Below, one piece after another: positions 1 through 12,879 of a stretch of DNA of 64,000 bases. Position 1 is the first letter of the stretch; every line of letters begins with the position of its first letter. A program made the translations under genes and the position numbers. Origin of the DNA: Typhlomys cinereus. Its lineage: Eukaryota; Chordata; Mammalia; Rodentia; Platacanthomyidae. The notes below the pieces were generated by a model. That model searched no databases. It was not told where the DNA came from and saw nothing but the letters and a program-made list of their open reading frames with translations. Location: contig JALPQD010000006.1 of the NCBI GenBank assembly GCA_023101885.1, positions 10,559,085 through 10,623,084 of the forward strand. Reading direction: 5' to 3'.

Positions 1-620
1 TTCTTTGTGCACTCTGAATAATGGAGCTCTATCAGATATGTGGTTAGTGAAGATTTTCTCCCATTCTGACACCCACAGATTTTCTTTCCAAGCCATCTCC
101 CTTCCATTCCCATGTCCCTCTGCATGTGTGGCTAATTTGTCTTCATCCAGGAGATCTGTAAGTATTAAGACACTTGGTGGGGCATGACCCACTAGTAAAT
201 CAGCCATCCAGTAAAATAGCTCCCCTTCTCCTGTCTGGCAATAATCCCATATCCTCTCAGAGTCAGGCAATATCTCCTGGAATCCTCTCTAGTTCATGTT
301 GAAAAATTAATAGAATAGCTGTTGTAGAGGACTAGTAGAAGACTGAGACTTGGTTACTTTGTATTCTTGGGTATGGCAGCCTTGATATGGACTTTATTTC
401 TCCCCATCTTTATGCTCTTAGGCTCTTACATTCTTACTGCTCCCTCTTCCACAAGGTTCTTTGAGCCATGGATGGGGAGTAGTTTAGATGTCTTGTTTGG
501 GGCCAAACTATTCATAGTGTTTTTTTTCCTTTGCACTTTGGCCAGTTGTGATTCTCATCTTCCATTGCAAGAGGATGCTTCTGATCTAGGGGTATAATGA
601 TAACTGACTACTTGAAGCTT
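1..620 (-). mobile_element. Antisense L1 LINE fragment(s)
   Basis: Two stretches resemble rodent L1 sequence read on the minus strand. Bases 1-70 match in style the antisense L1 segment built around 'attagccctctatcggatg...'. Bases 400-600 resemble an antisense L1 3' region (ttgagcc, tagatgtc, ttgcac, ccagttgtg in that order). The middle part (100-340) is less clear. The short open frames here (5-187, 367-597) show no conserved protein. The call rests on remembered family sequence, not on a search. It sits in the intron upstream of the Ig2 exon. Confidence 0.5.
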
Positions 621-1300
621 GCTTGCCATCAAGTGTTTGTCTATAGTTAACTCTTGGGAGATATGATCCCACCTAGGTCCTCTGGTCTCTCCTTGGTTTA
701 CAATGCCAGGTCTGTGTTCCCTACTATGAAATGGTACTTCATGCTAATCAGAAAACAATTGATTACCCACATATCTTATATGCTACTTTTATACTACTGA
801 ACACCTCTTGACAGAGTTGCTATTATTATAGCTTGCAGCATTCATAGCTGGGTGAAATCAGTGTTAACTATTTCAGCTTGTTCTTTTCCATGTCATTTGA
901 TTATTGTGTGAGGTTGTAATGAACAGTTTCTGTTGAGAGAAGTCTTTTTGACTGCATTGTTTTTTTAATGGTCTTATGGATAAGTGTTTAAAAGTGGTGT
1001 GCTGTCCGATTTGCTTTTTGTTTTGTTTTAAGTTTAGTGGAGCAGCAGCATTGACATCCCTTGGGAGCATGTTAGAGAATTTGAGACCTTTCCAAGGTTT
1101 ATTAATTAATCAACAGTGACAAATTTTAGTAAGAAAGTTCCAGTGATTTGAGAAACACCAGTTTGTAATTGCTGTTGGCTTTACAAAAAGAACTATATAG
1201 CTTTTATGTTCATCTTTTTAAATTTGTGTAATGTGTTTAGATGTGACTTAAATGCAAATGTTTTTATTGAAATATAATTTTTTCCTTCTAATTCAAACAG
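621..1300 (+). other. NECTIN3: NECTIN3 intron (3' part), AT-rich
   Basis: This is AT-rich non-coding sequence with frequent stops in all frames. It ends in a pyrimidine-rich tract and the CAG acceptor at 1298-1300. I see no other exon or recognisable repeat in it. Confidence 0.7.
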
Positions 1301-1600
1301 TTACACCCACTGTGAGCCTGGCAAAGGGACCAGACATATTAATCGATGGAGGAAATGAAACAATTGCAGCCAGTTGTATTGCAGCCACAGGAAAACCAGT
1401 TGCACATATTGTTTGGGAAGGCGATGTTGGTGGGGAGACGGAGTCTACTACAACTTCTTTTCCTAATGAAACAGCCACCATTGTCAGCCACTACAAGCTA
1501 TCTCCAACCCGATTTGCTAGAGGAAGGCGAATCTCTTGTGTTGTAAAACATCCAGCTCTGAAAAATGACATCCGATATTTTTTTGTATTGGATATACAGT
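1301..1600 (+). CDS. NECTIN3: Nectin-3 exon: second Ig domain (C-type)
   Basis: The exon encodes about 100 residues of the second extracellular Ig-like domain of nectin-3, a homophilic and heterophilic (nectin-1, nectin-2) adhesion molecule of adherens junctions. The frame opens with V-T-P-T-V-S-L, carries the Ig cysteine pair (A-A-S-C and R-I-S-C), the core tryptophan in H-I-V-W-E-G, and two N-E-T glycosylation sequons. The acceptor is ...aattcaaacag and the donor gtaagt at 1601. Both borders are phase 1: the leading two bases complete a valine codon begun in the previous exon, and the last base starts the tyrosine codon finished at 4978. In-frame ATGs upstream at 1252 are intronic and are not starts. 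Protein identity is recognised from memory of mammalian nectin-3 and is very likely correct. Confidence 0.95.
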
Positions 1601-3019
1601 GTAAGTAAATATCAGCATTTGTTTTCAACTTAAGCCATACCTTATTTGTGTTTGCTTTCTGTGACATTTCTCTTTAAACTATTTTAGTTAAATACTCAGT
1701 GTCTAGATAGTCATAATTTTCTTTTCTCAAATCCTTTTAACTTTTCATATTTTTATGGATATTTCATTTAACTAGAACTGTTTTTTAAAAAGAACTTTCT
1801 TACTTGGTTTCAAATTGTTTAAATTTAAAACTTTCGAGGCAAAATAGCCTTAAGTGATATCTCAAGATATATAGTACTTGGAGACATATTTATGTTCTAT
1901 TTTAATTCCTTTCACCTCTGTAGATCTTGTACTGTTTTCAGTAAGAATCTTGTGTTTCTCATGTTCATTTTAGCTAGTTTGAAAATCTGTATTTCTTCAG
2001 CATGATTTCTAAGATGATCTTGATAATACAAGATTTTTATATAGTTCAGTCTTTTTAGAAGATGTCACTGTGATAGAAATGATTGTAGTGTGCATATTCC
2101 TCCTGATTTACATTTCACTTTACATCTCGCTGAGGGCTGTGTGTGGTTATGTTTTCAGGTGCATCTAAAGTGGCTTTTTGGTTTGTGATATCTTGTGTCT
2201 CTTTGATACTTTAAAATTCAGGAAAAATAAGGTGATTGCTTGTAGCAAATATAATAAAAATTAAGCTGACTTAAATTACAACCAACATTTTCAGATACGT
2301 CCTTACATGTACAGATACAATATCTAGATAGTTTTTAGAAGTTGTTTTTATCTTTTTTATTATTTTGTTGATATGTTCTTGTTAACAGTAGTCGTCAACC
2401 AGACCTAAGAAGCCAGGCCTCCAGGCACATCTGACAGGGATTCTTAGGTTAAGGGGCCCTAAATTTGATTGGGAGGGATGATCTTGATTATAGTAATTGC
2501 TGTGGGAAGACCCAGCTGCGGGCAGTGCCATAGCTCCTAGGCTGAATAAAAGGAGAAAACAGTCAGGAATACATTCATCTATTGCTTTCTGTTGTCTGTA
2601 CTGTGGATTTGATGTGAACAGTTCCCTTGGCTCCCACTGCTGCAACTTCTCTGTCACGATAGACCGTAATGTGGAGTTGAGAGCCAGTTAAATGCTTACT
2701 TCCTTAAGGTTGCTTTAGTTGGCATATAATCACTGCACATGTAATGGTTTTCAAAACTTAAGAGTTGCACTTGAGAAATAAAAGTTGTATAGATATTATG
2801 ATTATTACATTTTGAAGAGCTAATATCATTGTTCCTCACTTTTTTAGAAATCTAAATTTTCCTTTTCCTTGCTTTTGCAGTCTTTGTTTTTCTTAGAAAA
2901 TTCAGAACCTAATTATAGATCCTATATGTCCTTAATTTGTTTCTCACATTTCCTTGTTTTATTTTTTCATCTATTTATATTTCATCTATTTATAAATAAT
3001 TTATATATTTATATTTTAT

Positions 3020-3020
<1 letters not shown>

Positions 3021-3067
<47 letters not shown>

Positions 3068-3315
3068 TGAATGTATGTATACAGAAGGCCCTGTGTGTCC
3101 CAGTGGAGAACCAAGGGTGACTTTAGGAGTCATCCTGGATTACTTGTACATTACTTATACAAATGCTTTGCTCTGGCATTTCCCAAGCTCCACCTTCCAG
3201 AAGTGCAGGCTGCCACTATTTGCACCTGGTATTTTTACATGGGATGCAGGATGCAAACTCAGGTCTTTCTGCTTGTGAAACAGTCTTAAACCCTGAGCCA
3301 TCTCTCCAATCCCTA
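3021..3315 (-). mobile_element. B2-like tRNA-derived SINE with (GT)n tail
   Basis: On the minus strand this copy begins with a tRNA-like head whose complement on the plus strand reads gagccatctctcca. It continues through the body common to this window's SINE family (complement: agggtgacttta, atcctggatta, tttcccaagctcca) and ends in a CA-repeat, seen as (GT)n at 3023-3063. Substitutions are scattered, so it is not recent. Confidence 0.8.
3023..3063. repeat. (GT)n microsatellite
   Basis: About 20 uninterrupted GT units form the tail of the adjacent minus-strand SINE. The short open frames over it are low-complexity artefacts. Confidence 0.95.
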
Positions 3316-3369
3316 ATATGATTATTTCCTTACATAGACTAAGTAATGAGTGAAGTTTTTTCTTTCATA

Positions 3370-3391
3370 TTATTATTATTATTATTATTAA
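3370..3391. repeat. (ATT)n microsatellite
   Basis: A run of seven ATT-type triplets lies in the intron. Confidence 0.9.
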
Positions 3392-3844
3392 TTTTCTCAG
3401 ATATGTCAGGTACAAGTATTTCTTTAAATACAAACTTTAAAATTGTGGTCTTCTCTTACTAGCTTGCTGCTAAAATATTTGTAGATTGTTCAAACTTCAA
3501 AATGTAGAAACATTCTTTAAGGATATTTTAATACCTAGTTTTCTCCATGTTGAAAGAGATTAACTCAGTTATATAGATTGTTCTTTAGAACAGAATTTAG
3601 AAACATTTTTAAGTTATTAAAACATTTGATAATTATGGTTTTTATGAGTTAGGCATTTTTAAAAAAACTAATAAAGTAATTGAGGCTTAGCAGATGTATG
3701 TATATATTTTATATTTTTATAAATTTTTGAAAATGACTTCTGCCAGAGATGACTTTCTATCCTCTCATCTGTCCCTATGCTCTTTCCTTAGTTTTCTTTC
3801 TTTTTCTCATTCTGTTCCCTTTCTTCGTTGCATGCATTGTGGTG

Positions 3845-4090
3845 GTGAGTATAGAAGAGGCAGGCACTGTGTGTACCTATGGAGGCCCAAGGGCAACTTT
3901 GCAAACCATCCTGGATTGCTCTACCTCCTTTTTGCTTTGTTTTGGCGTTTCCCAGACTTTGCCTTGCAGGGTCAGAAATACAGACTGCCGCTATTTCTGT
4001 CAGGCGTTATTATGTGAGAACTGGTATCCAAACTCAGGTCATTCTGCTTGTGAGGCAGAGACTTAACTCATGAGCCATTTCTCCAGAATA
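3845..4090 (-). mobile_element. B2-like SINE, diverged
   Basis: The same family body is present on the minus strand: on the plus strand one reads ggcactgtgtgtacctatgg, then agggcaactttgcaa, then atccaaactcaggtc, then tgagccatttctccag. The CA tail is lost and the copy is more diverged than the one at 3.0 kb. Confidence 0.75.
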
Positions 4091-4977
4091 GCTTTCCCTA
4101 GTTTTCTAGAACCATGAATGTTTTTGGTGCTATGTATCAAAAGCAATTCCTTATGGAAGCTTTTCGTGATCTCTCCTATTCAGACATAGGCCTTTCTTTT
4201 AATCTCCTTTCTTAGTAGCTCACTCTACCCTTTTCATCCTCATAGTAGGAATTCGCTAAATATTTTTAAATATCATTAATTAAAAGGTAATTTTATAGGT
4301 TTCCTCTCAATGTAATTGACTTGTTAATATGACTGATAACTAGGAGATAAACAAAATGATGGTTGAGTGATATTTTAAGCTTATAGTTGTAAGTATACAT
4401 TACCATCAATGTTTAATGTTGCTCATTAAATTAATTCTGCTTCAGATAGCTGAAGAAAACCTTGGGTTCATTTAATGGATCACATTTATGTTTTAGTACT
4501 GTTGAAGCCCTGAGTCATTGTATGTAGTCTCAATAATTGCCTGTCATGACTACTCTATATGTGTGCAATGAATTCATATTAATCATAATACAGGAATTAT
4601 TTTGTTATTGTTATCTCAGGAATATCTGTTCATAGATTAAACATCTTTTTAAAGTCATTTTTATATGGTGATTTATTAATAGATATAACTTATATGCCAC
4701 ACCATTATTTAATTCAGTGCTATAATGTACTTTATTCATTCTTGAATAGAATTGTGATGATAGTTGTCTTAATATGTGGTTACATTTTGTCTATCCATTC
4801 ATTCATTCCTGTAGTTAATTATCATTTGCTGAGTTCAGCTTGATTATATATGTTGACAGTAAGGAAAAATAATTGCCACCTTCTAAAGCTAGTTTGTTCT
4901 TCTAATGTTTGTTATGGTATATTGCCTTTATTCTTAGCAGAAGATGATTTTTTGTCCTGCATTTATTGATTTGATAG

Positions 4978-5095
4978 ATGCTCCTGAAGTCTCAGTAACT
5001 GGATATGATGGAAACTGGTTTGTAGGAAGAAAAGGTGTCAATCTTAAGTGTAATGCCGATGCAAATCCACCACCCTTCAAAACTGTATGGAGCAG
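4978..5095 (+). CDS. NECTIN3: Nectin-3 exon: first half of third Ig domain
   Basis: The exon encodes about 39 residues starting Y-A-P-E-V-S-V-T-G-Y-D-G-N-W and including the first Ig cysteine in N-L-K-C-N-A and the segment N-P-P-P-F-K-T-V-W-S. The acceptor is ttgatag at 4971-4977 and the donor is gtaata at 5096. It enters in phase 1 and leaves in phase 2, after two bases of an arginine codon. The third Ig domain of nectins is membrane-proximal. Splitting of this domain over two exons is seen directly from the junction arithmetic. The identity is strong. Confidence 0.93.
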
Positions 5096-6704
5096 GTAAT
5101 ACAATGTTATACATTACAAAGACAAGTTATTCACAAGTGAAGAATATACACAAATACATATTTTAAATTGCCTTTAATTACATAATTAAACTGGTAGCTG
5201 AGGAATTTAAATAAATGCAAGAATTTTAAATATTCTTTTGCCCTGTCCTTTCCTTAACGGCAGCTATGTTACTGATTTTAGCAATTGTTTCTAGCAGTTA
5301 CTGTCATAGATCTTAAAGTGCTAGCTTAATCTACCAATTTTAAGCATTGCTTGCTTCTTTTTGATAACAGTACTTCATACAGATTTTACAAGAATGCAAA
5401 CAGTAAATATGCATACAGTATTTATTGGTATGAGAGCATAGAAGATGCTTATCATAATAACTATACAAGGTGTTTTTATATATAACTTATTCCTTTAAAA
5501 GATAAACATTTAAAACTTTTTTAAAGAATTAAAGGGCTTCAAAATTTAATCACTAGATAATCACAGTGTACCTGGAACCTTAATCTTAATTCCAGAGTTC
5601 ACTGTTGAATATGTAACTCATATTGATTGCTGTACTAAAAAAAATTTCACCTGTTAAAAACCACTATTTCCAAAATTTCCATGCAAAGCTCTCTTCAGAA
5701 GCTTGACCACACACAACACACATACACACACCCAAAAACTCGTATTTTCCTTATACTTCAGTGCTAAAATTAAGTGTTGAGAGTCCCTAATTCATAACTT
5801 TTATATGCTTCAAAATCTGAAACTTTTGGGTGCACACACATTGGATTGCAGATGTTTGAATTAGCGACATTCCACCAGTAATATCTGTGCATATCGTGGA
5901 AAAAAAAAATCTGGATATTCAGTATGAGTCCTCAAAGGGTCCACCCACTTAACAAACCAGATCATTTTTTCCAGTTTTATGCTTTTGCTAAGAATTGCTT
6001 CTGTCTACCTTTGTTTTCATTCTCTTCTCAGTGAGTTGTTGAATCCACTACATACTCCTGTCATTGAAAGCCAGTGCCAATTTTCTTTACTTTAAGGTTT
6101 CTAATTACAGCATTATAGAGTATGGAAAATCATAATTGAATGAATGAGGGAGGGAACTCCTTGAATATCTGCTTAATCTAAATTATAGAAGCTGAATTCC
6201 TTGATTTTCTTGGTTTGTGTCTTAAAAATAATTTATGTAGTTTAAAAGTTTCAAACTTTTAAATGGCTCTAAAGTTCATATAGTGGAGCTTCTGTGGTTT
6301 CTAATAAAGGTGCCACAAATATTGTACTTTTTAGCAAAATTATTATCATATAGACACTGTTGGCAAAAAACCATTCAGTTGGTGTTTTGTGTATGTGTAT
6401 TTGATTGGTTAATGAGACCATAGGTACCATATAGATTTTCGTTCCTATTAAATTATGCTCTGTAAATATAGACTTTGCCAAAGCATTTAAAGTAATTAAA
6501 TGATGATATTCAGTAGAAATTAATGGGTATATCATTTATATATTCATAACTCATCTAGAAGTATTTAAGATTTTCTTTGTGAGATAGAAAGAAATAGTGA
6601 AAAGGGAGTAACACACATGTAAGCAGGCATATGGAGGTCAGAGAGTAAATTTGGAAATTTGTTCAAGTATCTTTAAAATTATGTCGTATCTTTTAAAACT
6701 CTAG
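5096..6704 (+). other. NECTIN3: NECTIN3 intron splitting the Ig3 domain
   Basis: An AT-rich intron of 1.6 kb. Around 5780-5885 a stretch (cttcaaaatctgaaacttttgggtg and flanks) resembles a Tigger/MER2-type DNA-transposon relic. A short stretch near 6615-6655 (ggcatatggaggtcagag) resembles the tail of a B2/B3-type SINE. Both are weak calls. No coding signal is seen; the open frame at 6269-6535 on the minus strand has no recognisable protein. Confidence 0.7.
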
Positions 6705-6856
6705 GTTGGATAGACAATGGCCTGATGGTTTATTGGCTTCAGACAATACTCTTCATTTTGTCCATCCACTGACTTACAACTATTCTGGTGTTTATGTCTG
6801 CAAAGTGTCAAATTCCCTTGGTCAGAGAAGTGATCAGAAGGTCATCTATATTTCAG
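6705..6856 (+). CDS. NECTIN3: Nectin-3 exon: second half of third Ig domain
   Basis: The exon encodes about 50 residues. Its first base completes the arginine codon from 5094-5095, giving R-L-D-R-Q-W-P-D-G, then the Ig signature Y-S-G-V-Y-V-C with the second disulphide cysteine, an N-Y-S glycosylation sequon, and K-V-I-Y-I-S. The acceptor is aactctag and the donor gtgagc at 6857; it exits in phase 1. This donor is the branch point of the gene, because both the exon at 12296 and the exon at 23618 start with the same two bases (at) needed to finish an aspartate codon. Confidence 0.94.
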
Positions 6857-9800
6857 GTGAGCTACTTGCTGTCTACATTCAAAATGAGTCACTAGAAATA
6901 TTCTTTTATCAGCTGTCATAATGTAATATTAGGCAGTAATTTATACATACGGCAATATGGATTATTGATAGAAGATATTCTAAATATTCTAAAAGGGATG
7001 TTACAGTACCCTCATCTGAAATACATATGAAAGTATAAGTTCTTTAAAGAAATATCAGATTGTCGTGCAACAAGTATGGCATGTTTTCCAAGTAACATGC
7101 CTTAAATAAATTCTTTGTATTTAAACAGAGAACAGTGATTTTTCTATCCCTTTGTTGACTCTGCATGTAATTGGTGGATGGGCTGTTAACTTTAATAACC
7201 CAGCTTATTTAAATCAAATATTTTGCACTCAAGACAGGACTGTACAATTTTGGACATTACCAGATGGTGAAGTAAGAATGCCACTGAAAACGTTTTAACT
7301 AAGTAAATAAACCTTGATGTTTCTTAATGCCAGGTTAAGCCCTGAAGAGTAAAGGGTTTTCATGTTATTTTCTAGCTACAAATGTTTTGTTAATTTAGTT
7401 AAGTATTATTAATTTGGACATTCAGAAAAGTATAAAGTTTAAAAATATTTTTACTATAAGTTACAAATATAGTTCCTGTTTAAAAAAATAAATAATCTTT
7501 TGAGTGTCTTTTTTTGCTTACTAGAATAATGTGGCTATTTTCATGTCTAATGAATATTAAGGAGAACCTTAGATTGCAGGTTTGTATTATGTACTAGGTA
7601 GCTAAGGATATTAATATGTTCAAATGAAGGAATAAATAAATTTCAAATGTTAGAAAAACTGCATATTTGCTTACATGTTATATTTTAAGTGATTATGTGA
7701 TCCATTATTCTAATAACAGAACCCTCCCGGCGTTTCCTTGTAGTTCTCACTGCAATTCACAGTTGCACTTTCTGGTATATAATTGTCCATCCTCAAACTT
7801 AAGCAGCTTGCATTGGCTTTGTTCACCATTGTAAAATTAACAATTATTATAGAGCCAGATACATGATACTCATTTTTTTAATTCATGTGTGATACTAGCA
7901 AGTAACTTCGAGCTCTGTGCATTCTCTGCCCTTTACGCTAGTAGTATTACTTGATAGAATTTGATTAAATATTTTATATGTCTCTTCCTTTAAAAGATAA
8001 GCCATAGTCAGTACATAAAATCAGATTTCCTGAAGACTAATTACCTTTTTGTTCCTGTTATTCAGTTTCATGAGGAATATTCCTTATAAATCTTAGGTCA
8101 ATATTACTATTGTGTAACTGTAAGTATCAAGGTTCACTGTCCATTGGTGAGAGCCTAAATTTTTACCTTTTGTATTCTGGGCCTTCTGGTACTCCTGACT
8201 TGTATTTCTGTCTATTAATCATCAAATATGGATAGAAGTTAAATATTATTTACAGCCTAACATGTTCAAAGCCAAGACCCATCCTGATTTCTGCCCTTCC
8301 ACAGCACATCTTTTTCTTCATCAATCTTCTCAATTACTGGCAGTTCTGTCTTAGTCACTCAGGGCTTAACCATTTTTAACAGCCTTCATTTCACTTTTTT
8401 TCATATACTCAACTGACTACACGATCAAGTCAAGTGTTTTATATGAAATATCTCCCATTCTGCCCTTCTTCTGTTGCTACTACTGTCTTGATTCAAACAG
8501 AAATTCATACTTCACATTCAAATAATTACTTAAGCTCCCATTTTTAATTTGTTACCCTTTGGTTTGGCACCAAGTGAGCAACCAGTCAGCTCTTAAAGAG
8601 TGCATACATCATCTTCTCCTTAAACATTCCATGAAATTTCATTTCATTAGCAGTGAAAACCAAATCGGAATGATAAGGTTCTCTTTGACTTCATGTGTTC
8701 TCACATGTGTTTTACTTAGAGATTCAGTCCCATTGTCCTTTTTCTTTGAACTGTTTTTACTGTCTGGAATGGTCCCCCACAAGCTATCCTCATAGCTCTT
8801 TCCTTCAGTTCCATGAAGTCTTTATCAAAATATCTGTGTTTCCAGAACAATCTTTCTTAAGACTATCAAAAGTTGAAAACCTCTCTTTATCCTTTTACTT
8901 TCTTTCTTTTCCTTTTCTCTTTAGTGCTTAGTTGTTATGTGACATGTTGCATGTTTTTAGTTGTATGTTTATTTTTATCGCCATAAGAACATAATTCCTG
9001 AGAGTTCAGGAATTTTATCTGCTTTAATTCGCTGCTGTATTGCTCTTAGGCATAAATAGCTGTTTAGTAGTTGCTGTTTAGTAGTTGCTTGAATAAAAAA
9101 ATTAAATAGGAAAGAACTTTGCTTTAGGAGACTAATGAGTAGTATATATATTTAAAAAGCCAACATCTATTAATTATTGTAAAATGGGAAAGCAAGTTTT
9201 AAGTAAATATATAAAACCACAATGTAATTACCTCTAAGTACTTCAGGGGAAGATAGGACTGTTTGAGGTAGTTTATCAGTTAATCAAGAATTCAGGTACA
9301 TCTTTCATTCCAGGGTGTTTAATGCTATTTTTTATGCCAAATTTAATTAACTTCTCAAAGAACGTCGTGGACTATATCCTAGATGTGCTGCTTTTACAGA
9401 ATTACTGATCAGTAAAACCAGCCGGGTTTTCATCAGGATAATCAGTCATGATTGATAACAGAGTTAAACTTTTCTCCTTAGGTTAAATTGACATTTTAGA
9501 CATGACTTTAAAGTACATGAAATATATCTTACATCAAGGAACTGAATATTTTACCTAAACATATAGTTAACAACTCTTGAGTGACATTACTTTTTTTTTT
9601 AAAATGCTTTCACACATTGGTAACATCAGAGTTTGGACAAAAGGCCATTGGCTAATGATTGCAGTGTTCAACTCCAGCTGTTACGTTTGTACTCCAATTC
9701 ACTCATGACTCTCATTGGCTCCTCATCCAGCGAAAAATCGTGTTTTTCTCATTTGCTTTTTGTTCACATTTTTCCTTTATTATATGTTACTTCTCTGAAA

Positions 9801-12295
9801 ATAGTAAATCAAATTTTGACGTTTAAAATAAATATCCTGTGTTTATCAGAGTTATTGCTATGTAAAGTTAAATTTCAAATTATTGATTTTAAGGTCTAGA
9901 CATAAATTCAGGAAATTATGCTTAGATATTTTTTATTTCAAATTGCATACTTATCAGCCTATATAAAGTATAAAGAAATGGAAGTCATATAATTTTTAAC
10001 ATTGTAATAATCAGCCTAAAATAAACTTTATTAGCTCCAGGACAGTTTTGAATGAACTGTTGACCTGTTTAACAAAAATAAGATAACAAACTTAAAGTTA
10101 TTTATTTTGATGTGATCTAAGAATCTACTGTTAAGTTCTTATTTACCACAAAAAAATAATAAGCTGACTACCCGAGATCATCACCAAAGATTAATAAGTA
10201 CCTTTGCTTGTCTTTCTCCCACACGTGAAGTGCAACTACCATTCTGAATTGAAGAGCAATATATCTTGCCTCCATTGTCATAAGCTTGTTGAAATACAAG
10301 ATGAAGCATTACAATCCTTTGGCATGAGTTTATTTAGAAAGCTATACTATTTTTGACACTGGTTGAGGACACTGAATTGAAAATTTTTCTAGAATCAGAA
10401 ATAAAACTTAGTAACAGTTTTTGAAATTTTATTTTTTATAAGTTGTATTTTGTTAAAGCTAAGTAAAATCAACACTGAAATACCATTTGTATTCCTATAA
10501 AGAGCCACATAAGTAGAATAAAAATATCAGTTTCTTTAAAATACTTTGTAAAAATAGTTGTGCATCATCTACTTTTTGGGAGCTCAAGCATCATACATGG
10601 CTTTAAAAAGCTAGCACATGACAACATCTCAAAACTCATAAAACCTATGTATGCGTAAAATGTACAAAACATATATATAACTCATTTAGGCAATTCTTTT
10701 TATTGTGCTAGTACCAGTTTATTATATACATTTTTGTTTTGGATGTCATTCAGGAATGTGGCCATCCTATTATTGCACCCACTAAACACTATGTGAATCT
10801 TCTACAAATGACTTTAATGTTGTGAAGCCTTACTACTTTCATGCTAGAAAGAGTCCTTCAATTTCACCATTTTCTTCAAAATGAATCCTATTAGTTATTT
10901 TCTCATGAGTTAAAACTTTCTGGATTCCCATACATATGACATAACTACACTCACTTCAAAATACTTCATAGGAATACCTCTATATTATCTTAAACTGCTG
11001 TATTTGTTAAGTTATATATTGTACTTGCTAAATTTTTACCACATTCTATACATACGGCATTCCGTGATGAAACCTGTTTCAGTAAGTATTTTTCTTTAGC
11101 TTGTAATATTAGAATAACTTATCCCATGTAGATTTAGTATTTTTCTAACAATCATTTTTTAAAGCTCTTTTGGAGCCATTCATTTAAATTAATTAATTAT
11201 AGGATATTACCATTTGGGTCATTTTATCTATGAAAACCTCAAAAATTTTAAAACTCATCTTTAAAATATAGAATTTTATGAAACATGACATGACCTACAA
11301 ATACTACTTAATAGACAATTAACCAATCTTTAATTTTTATTATTTGTGTTTAGTTGCTTATGTTTATTAATGGCTACTCTGTAATCTAATGTCAATAAAA
11401 GGTTCATTTGCATCTAATATATAAGTATTAGAATGTTCTCTCTAAAATATTAGTTGTTCCTTTTTGAGAATCTGTTTTAATGAATGACAATAAACTTTGC
11501 AAATGTTGAAATTGCTTAGTCTTCTAAGTGTTTGGCTATATTAACCCTCAGGTATTAGATGTGATGTTTTTATTATTTAATGTTTTTACTTTGTCTGTGT
11601 CTATTAGTCTCACTTGATCATAGTTCATTTGGCTGACACAGTTTTTAAAATATGCTTTGTTTTTTTAAAAAATTATCAAATAGTGGTCTTTACTATATAT
11701 ATTATTCATAAAAAATTGAATATGTTTTATTGGAGAAAAAATATTTTTGAGAGAATTATTAAATCGGCAGCTTATACTATGCCCATTTAACAAGATTCTA
11801 TAGTTTTTCATTCTTTTCAAATTTCAACTCTTATACATTAGGTAAAGATGCATAGTAAGAAACTTCACTTTTATTCTTTCATTTATTTCCTTGTGCTTCT
11901 AGTTAAGAAATGAACATTTGAATTATTTTATTTTGTATGATAATTCTTAAGCTGATTATGTGTAGATCCCTGAAATAAATAATTTCAATAAACATTGAAA
12001 AATAGCACATTCCCTAGAGTACAATACCACTCCAATTTGGAATTGAATAATGTTGAATTTTTACATTGATTTCATTCTTTCCTTTTCATAGGTAAATTGA
12101 CTAAATGTCAGTTTTGTTATTTTTATATTTGAAAATAACACTACCTATAATCTTAACCAAATTAAGAATGAAAAACTATTGTTACTATAAGTATGTATTC
12201 ATTAACTGTGCTGTCTTTTCAACTTGCTGCTGAATCAGCCTGCATTGACATTCTTTGCCTTTCTGTGTCTTGTCTATCTTTACTCTTTCCATTAG
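6857..12295 (+). other. NECTIN3: NECTIN3 intron before alpha terminal exon, SINE-free
   Basis: 5.4 kb of AT-rich sequence in which I recognise no SINE, LINE end or LTR. The open frames (for example 8559-8795, 8695-8931, 9633-9899) have unremarkable composition and no conserved motif. The intron ends with a pyrimidine tract and attag at 12291-12295. Confidence 0.75.
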
Positions 12296-12879
12296 ATCCT
12301 CCTCCTACTACTACCATCCTTCAGCCTACAGTTCAATGGCATCCCTCAACTGCTGACATCGAGGATATAGCAACAGAACCTAAAAAATTGCCCTTCCCAT
12401 TGTCAACTTTGGCAACAATTAAGGATGACACAATTGGCACCATCATTGCTAGTGTAGTGGGTGGGGCTCTCTTCATAGTACTTGTCAGTGTTTTGGCTGG
12501 AATATTCTGTTATAAGCGAAGACGGACGTTTCGTGGAGACTACTTTGCCAAGAACTACATTCCACCATCAGACATGCAAAAAGAATCACAAATAGATGTT
12601 CTTCAACAAGATGAGCTTGATTCTTACCCAGACAGTGTAAAAAAAGAGAACAAAAACCCAGTGAATAATCTAATACGTAAAGACTACTTAGAAGACCCTG
12701 AAAAAACTCAGTGGAACAATGTAGAAAATCTCAGTAGGTTTGAAAGACCGATGGATTATTACGAAGATCTCAAAATGGGAATGAAGTTTGTCAGTGATGA
12801 ACATTATGACGAAAATGAAGATGATTTAGTTTCCCATGTAGATGGTTCCGTAATTTCCAGGAGGGAGTGGTATGTTTAA
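12296..12879 (+). CDS. NECTIN3: Nectin-3 alpha-type terminal exon: stalk, transmembrane segment, cytoplasmic tail
   Basis: The last coding exon of the alpha-type transcript encodes 194 residues and a TAA stop. It starts D-P-P-P-T-T-T (a juxtamembrane stalk rich in T and P), then a hydrophobic segment (about residues 46-68 of the exon: I-I-A-S-V-V-G-G-A-L-F) stopped by K-R-R-R. The cytoplasmic tail of about 120 residues is acidic and tyrosine-containing and ends R-R-E-W-Y-V. E-x-Y-V at the C-terminus is the known nectin ligand for the afadin PDZ domain, which ties nectins to F-actin; nectin-3 is also reported to bind Par-3. The frame is open upstream to an ATG at 12193, but that stretch is intron: the acceptor after tctttactctttccattag restores the phase-1 junction exactly. 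Identity is very strong. Confidence 0.96.

Larger units (their letters stand above)
1601..4977 (+). other. NECTIN3: NECTIN3 intron between Ig2 and Ig3 exons
   Basis: The intron starts with a consensus gtaagt donor and ends with a tag acceptor at 4975-4977. It contains two minus-strand B2-like SINEs, a (GT)n tract and an (ATT)n tract, listed separately. The rest is AT-rich and I see no coding signal. The segment 2390-2690 is more GC-rich and has overlapping open frames, but no recognisable protein. Confidence 0.85.

Noticed and set aside
1252..1300. ATG codons just before the Ig2 exon
   Set aside because: They lie in the intron's pyrimidine-rich 3' end, and the exon needs the earlier Ig1 and signal-peptide exons.
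12193..12295. In-frame ATG-started extension upstream of the alpha exon
   Set aside because: The phase-1 acceptor at 12295 restores the nectin-3 frame exactly, and the upstream residues do not resemble nectin-3; the stretch is intron that happens to lack stops.
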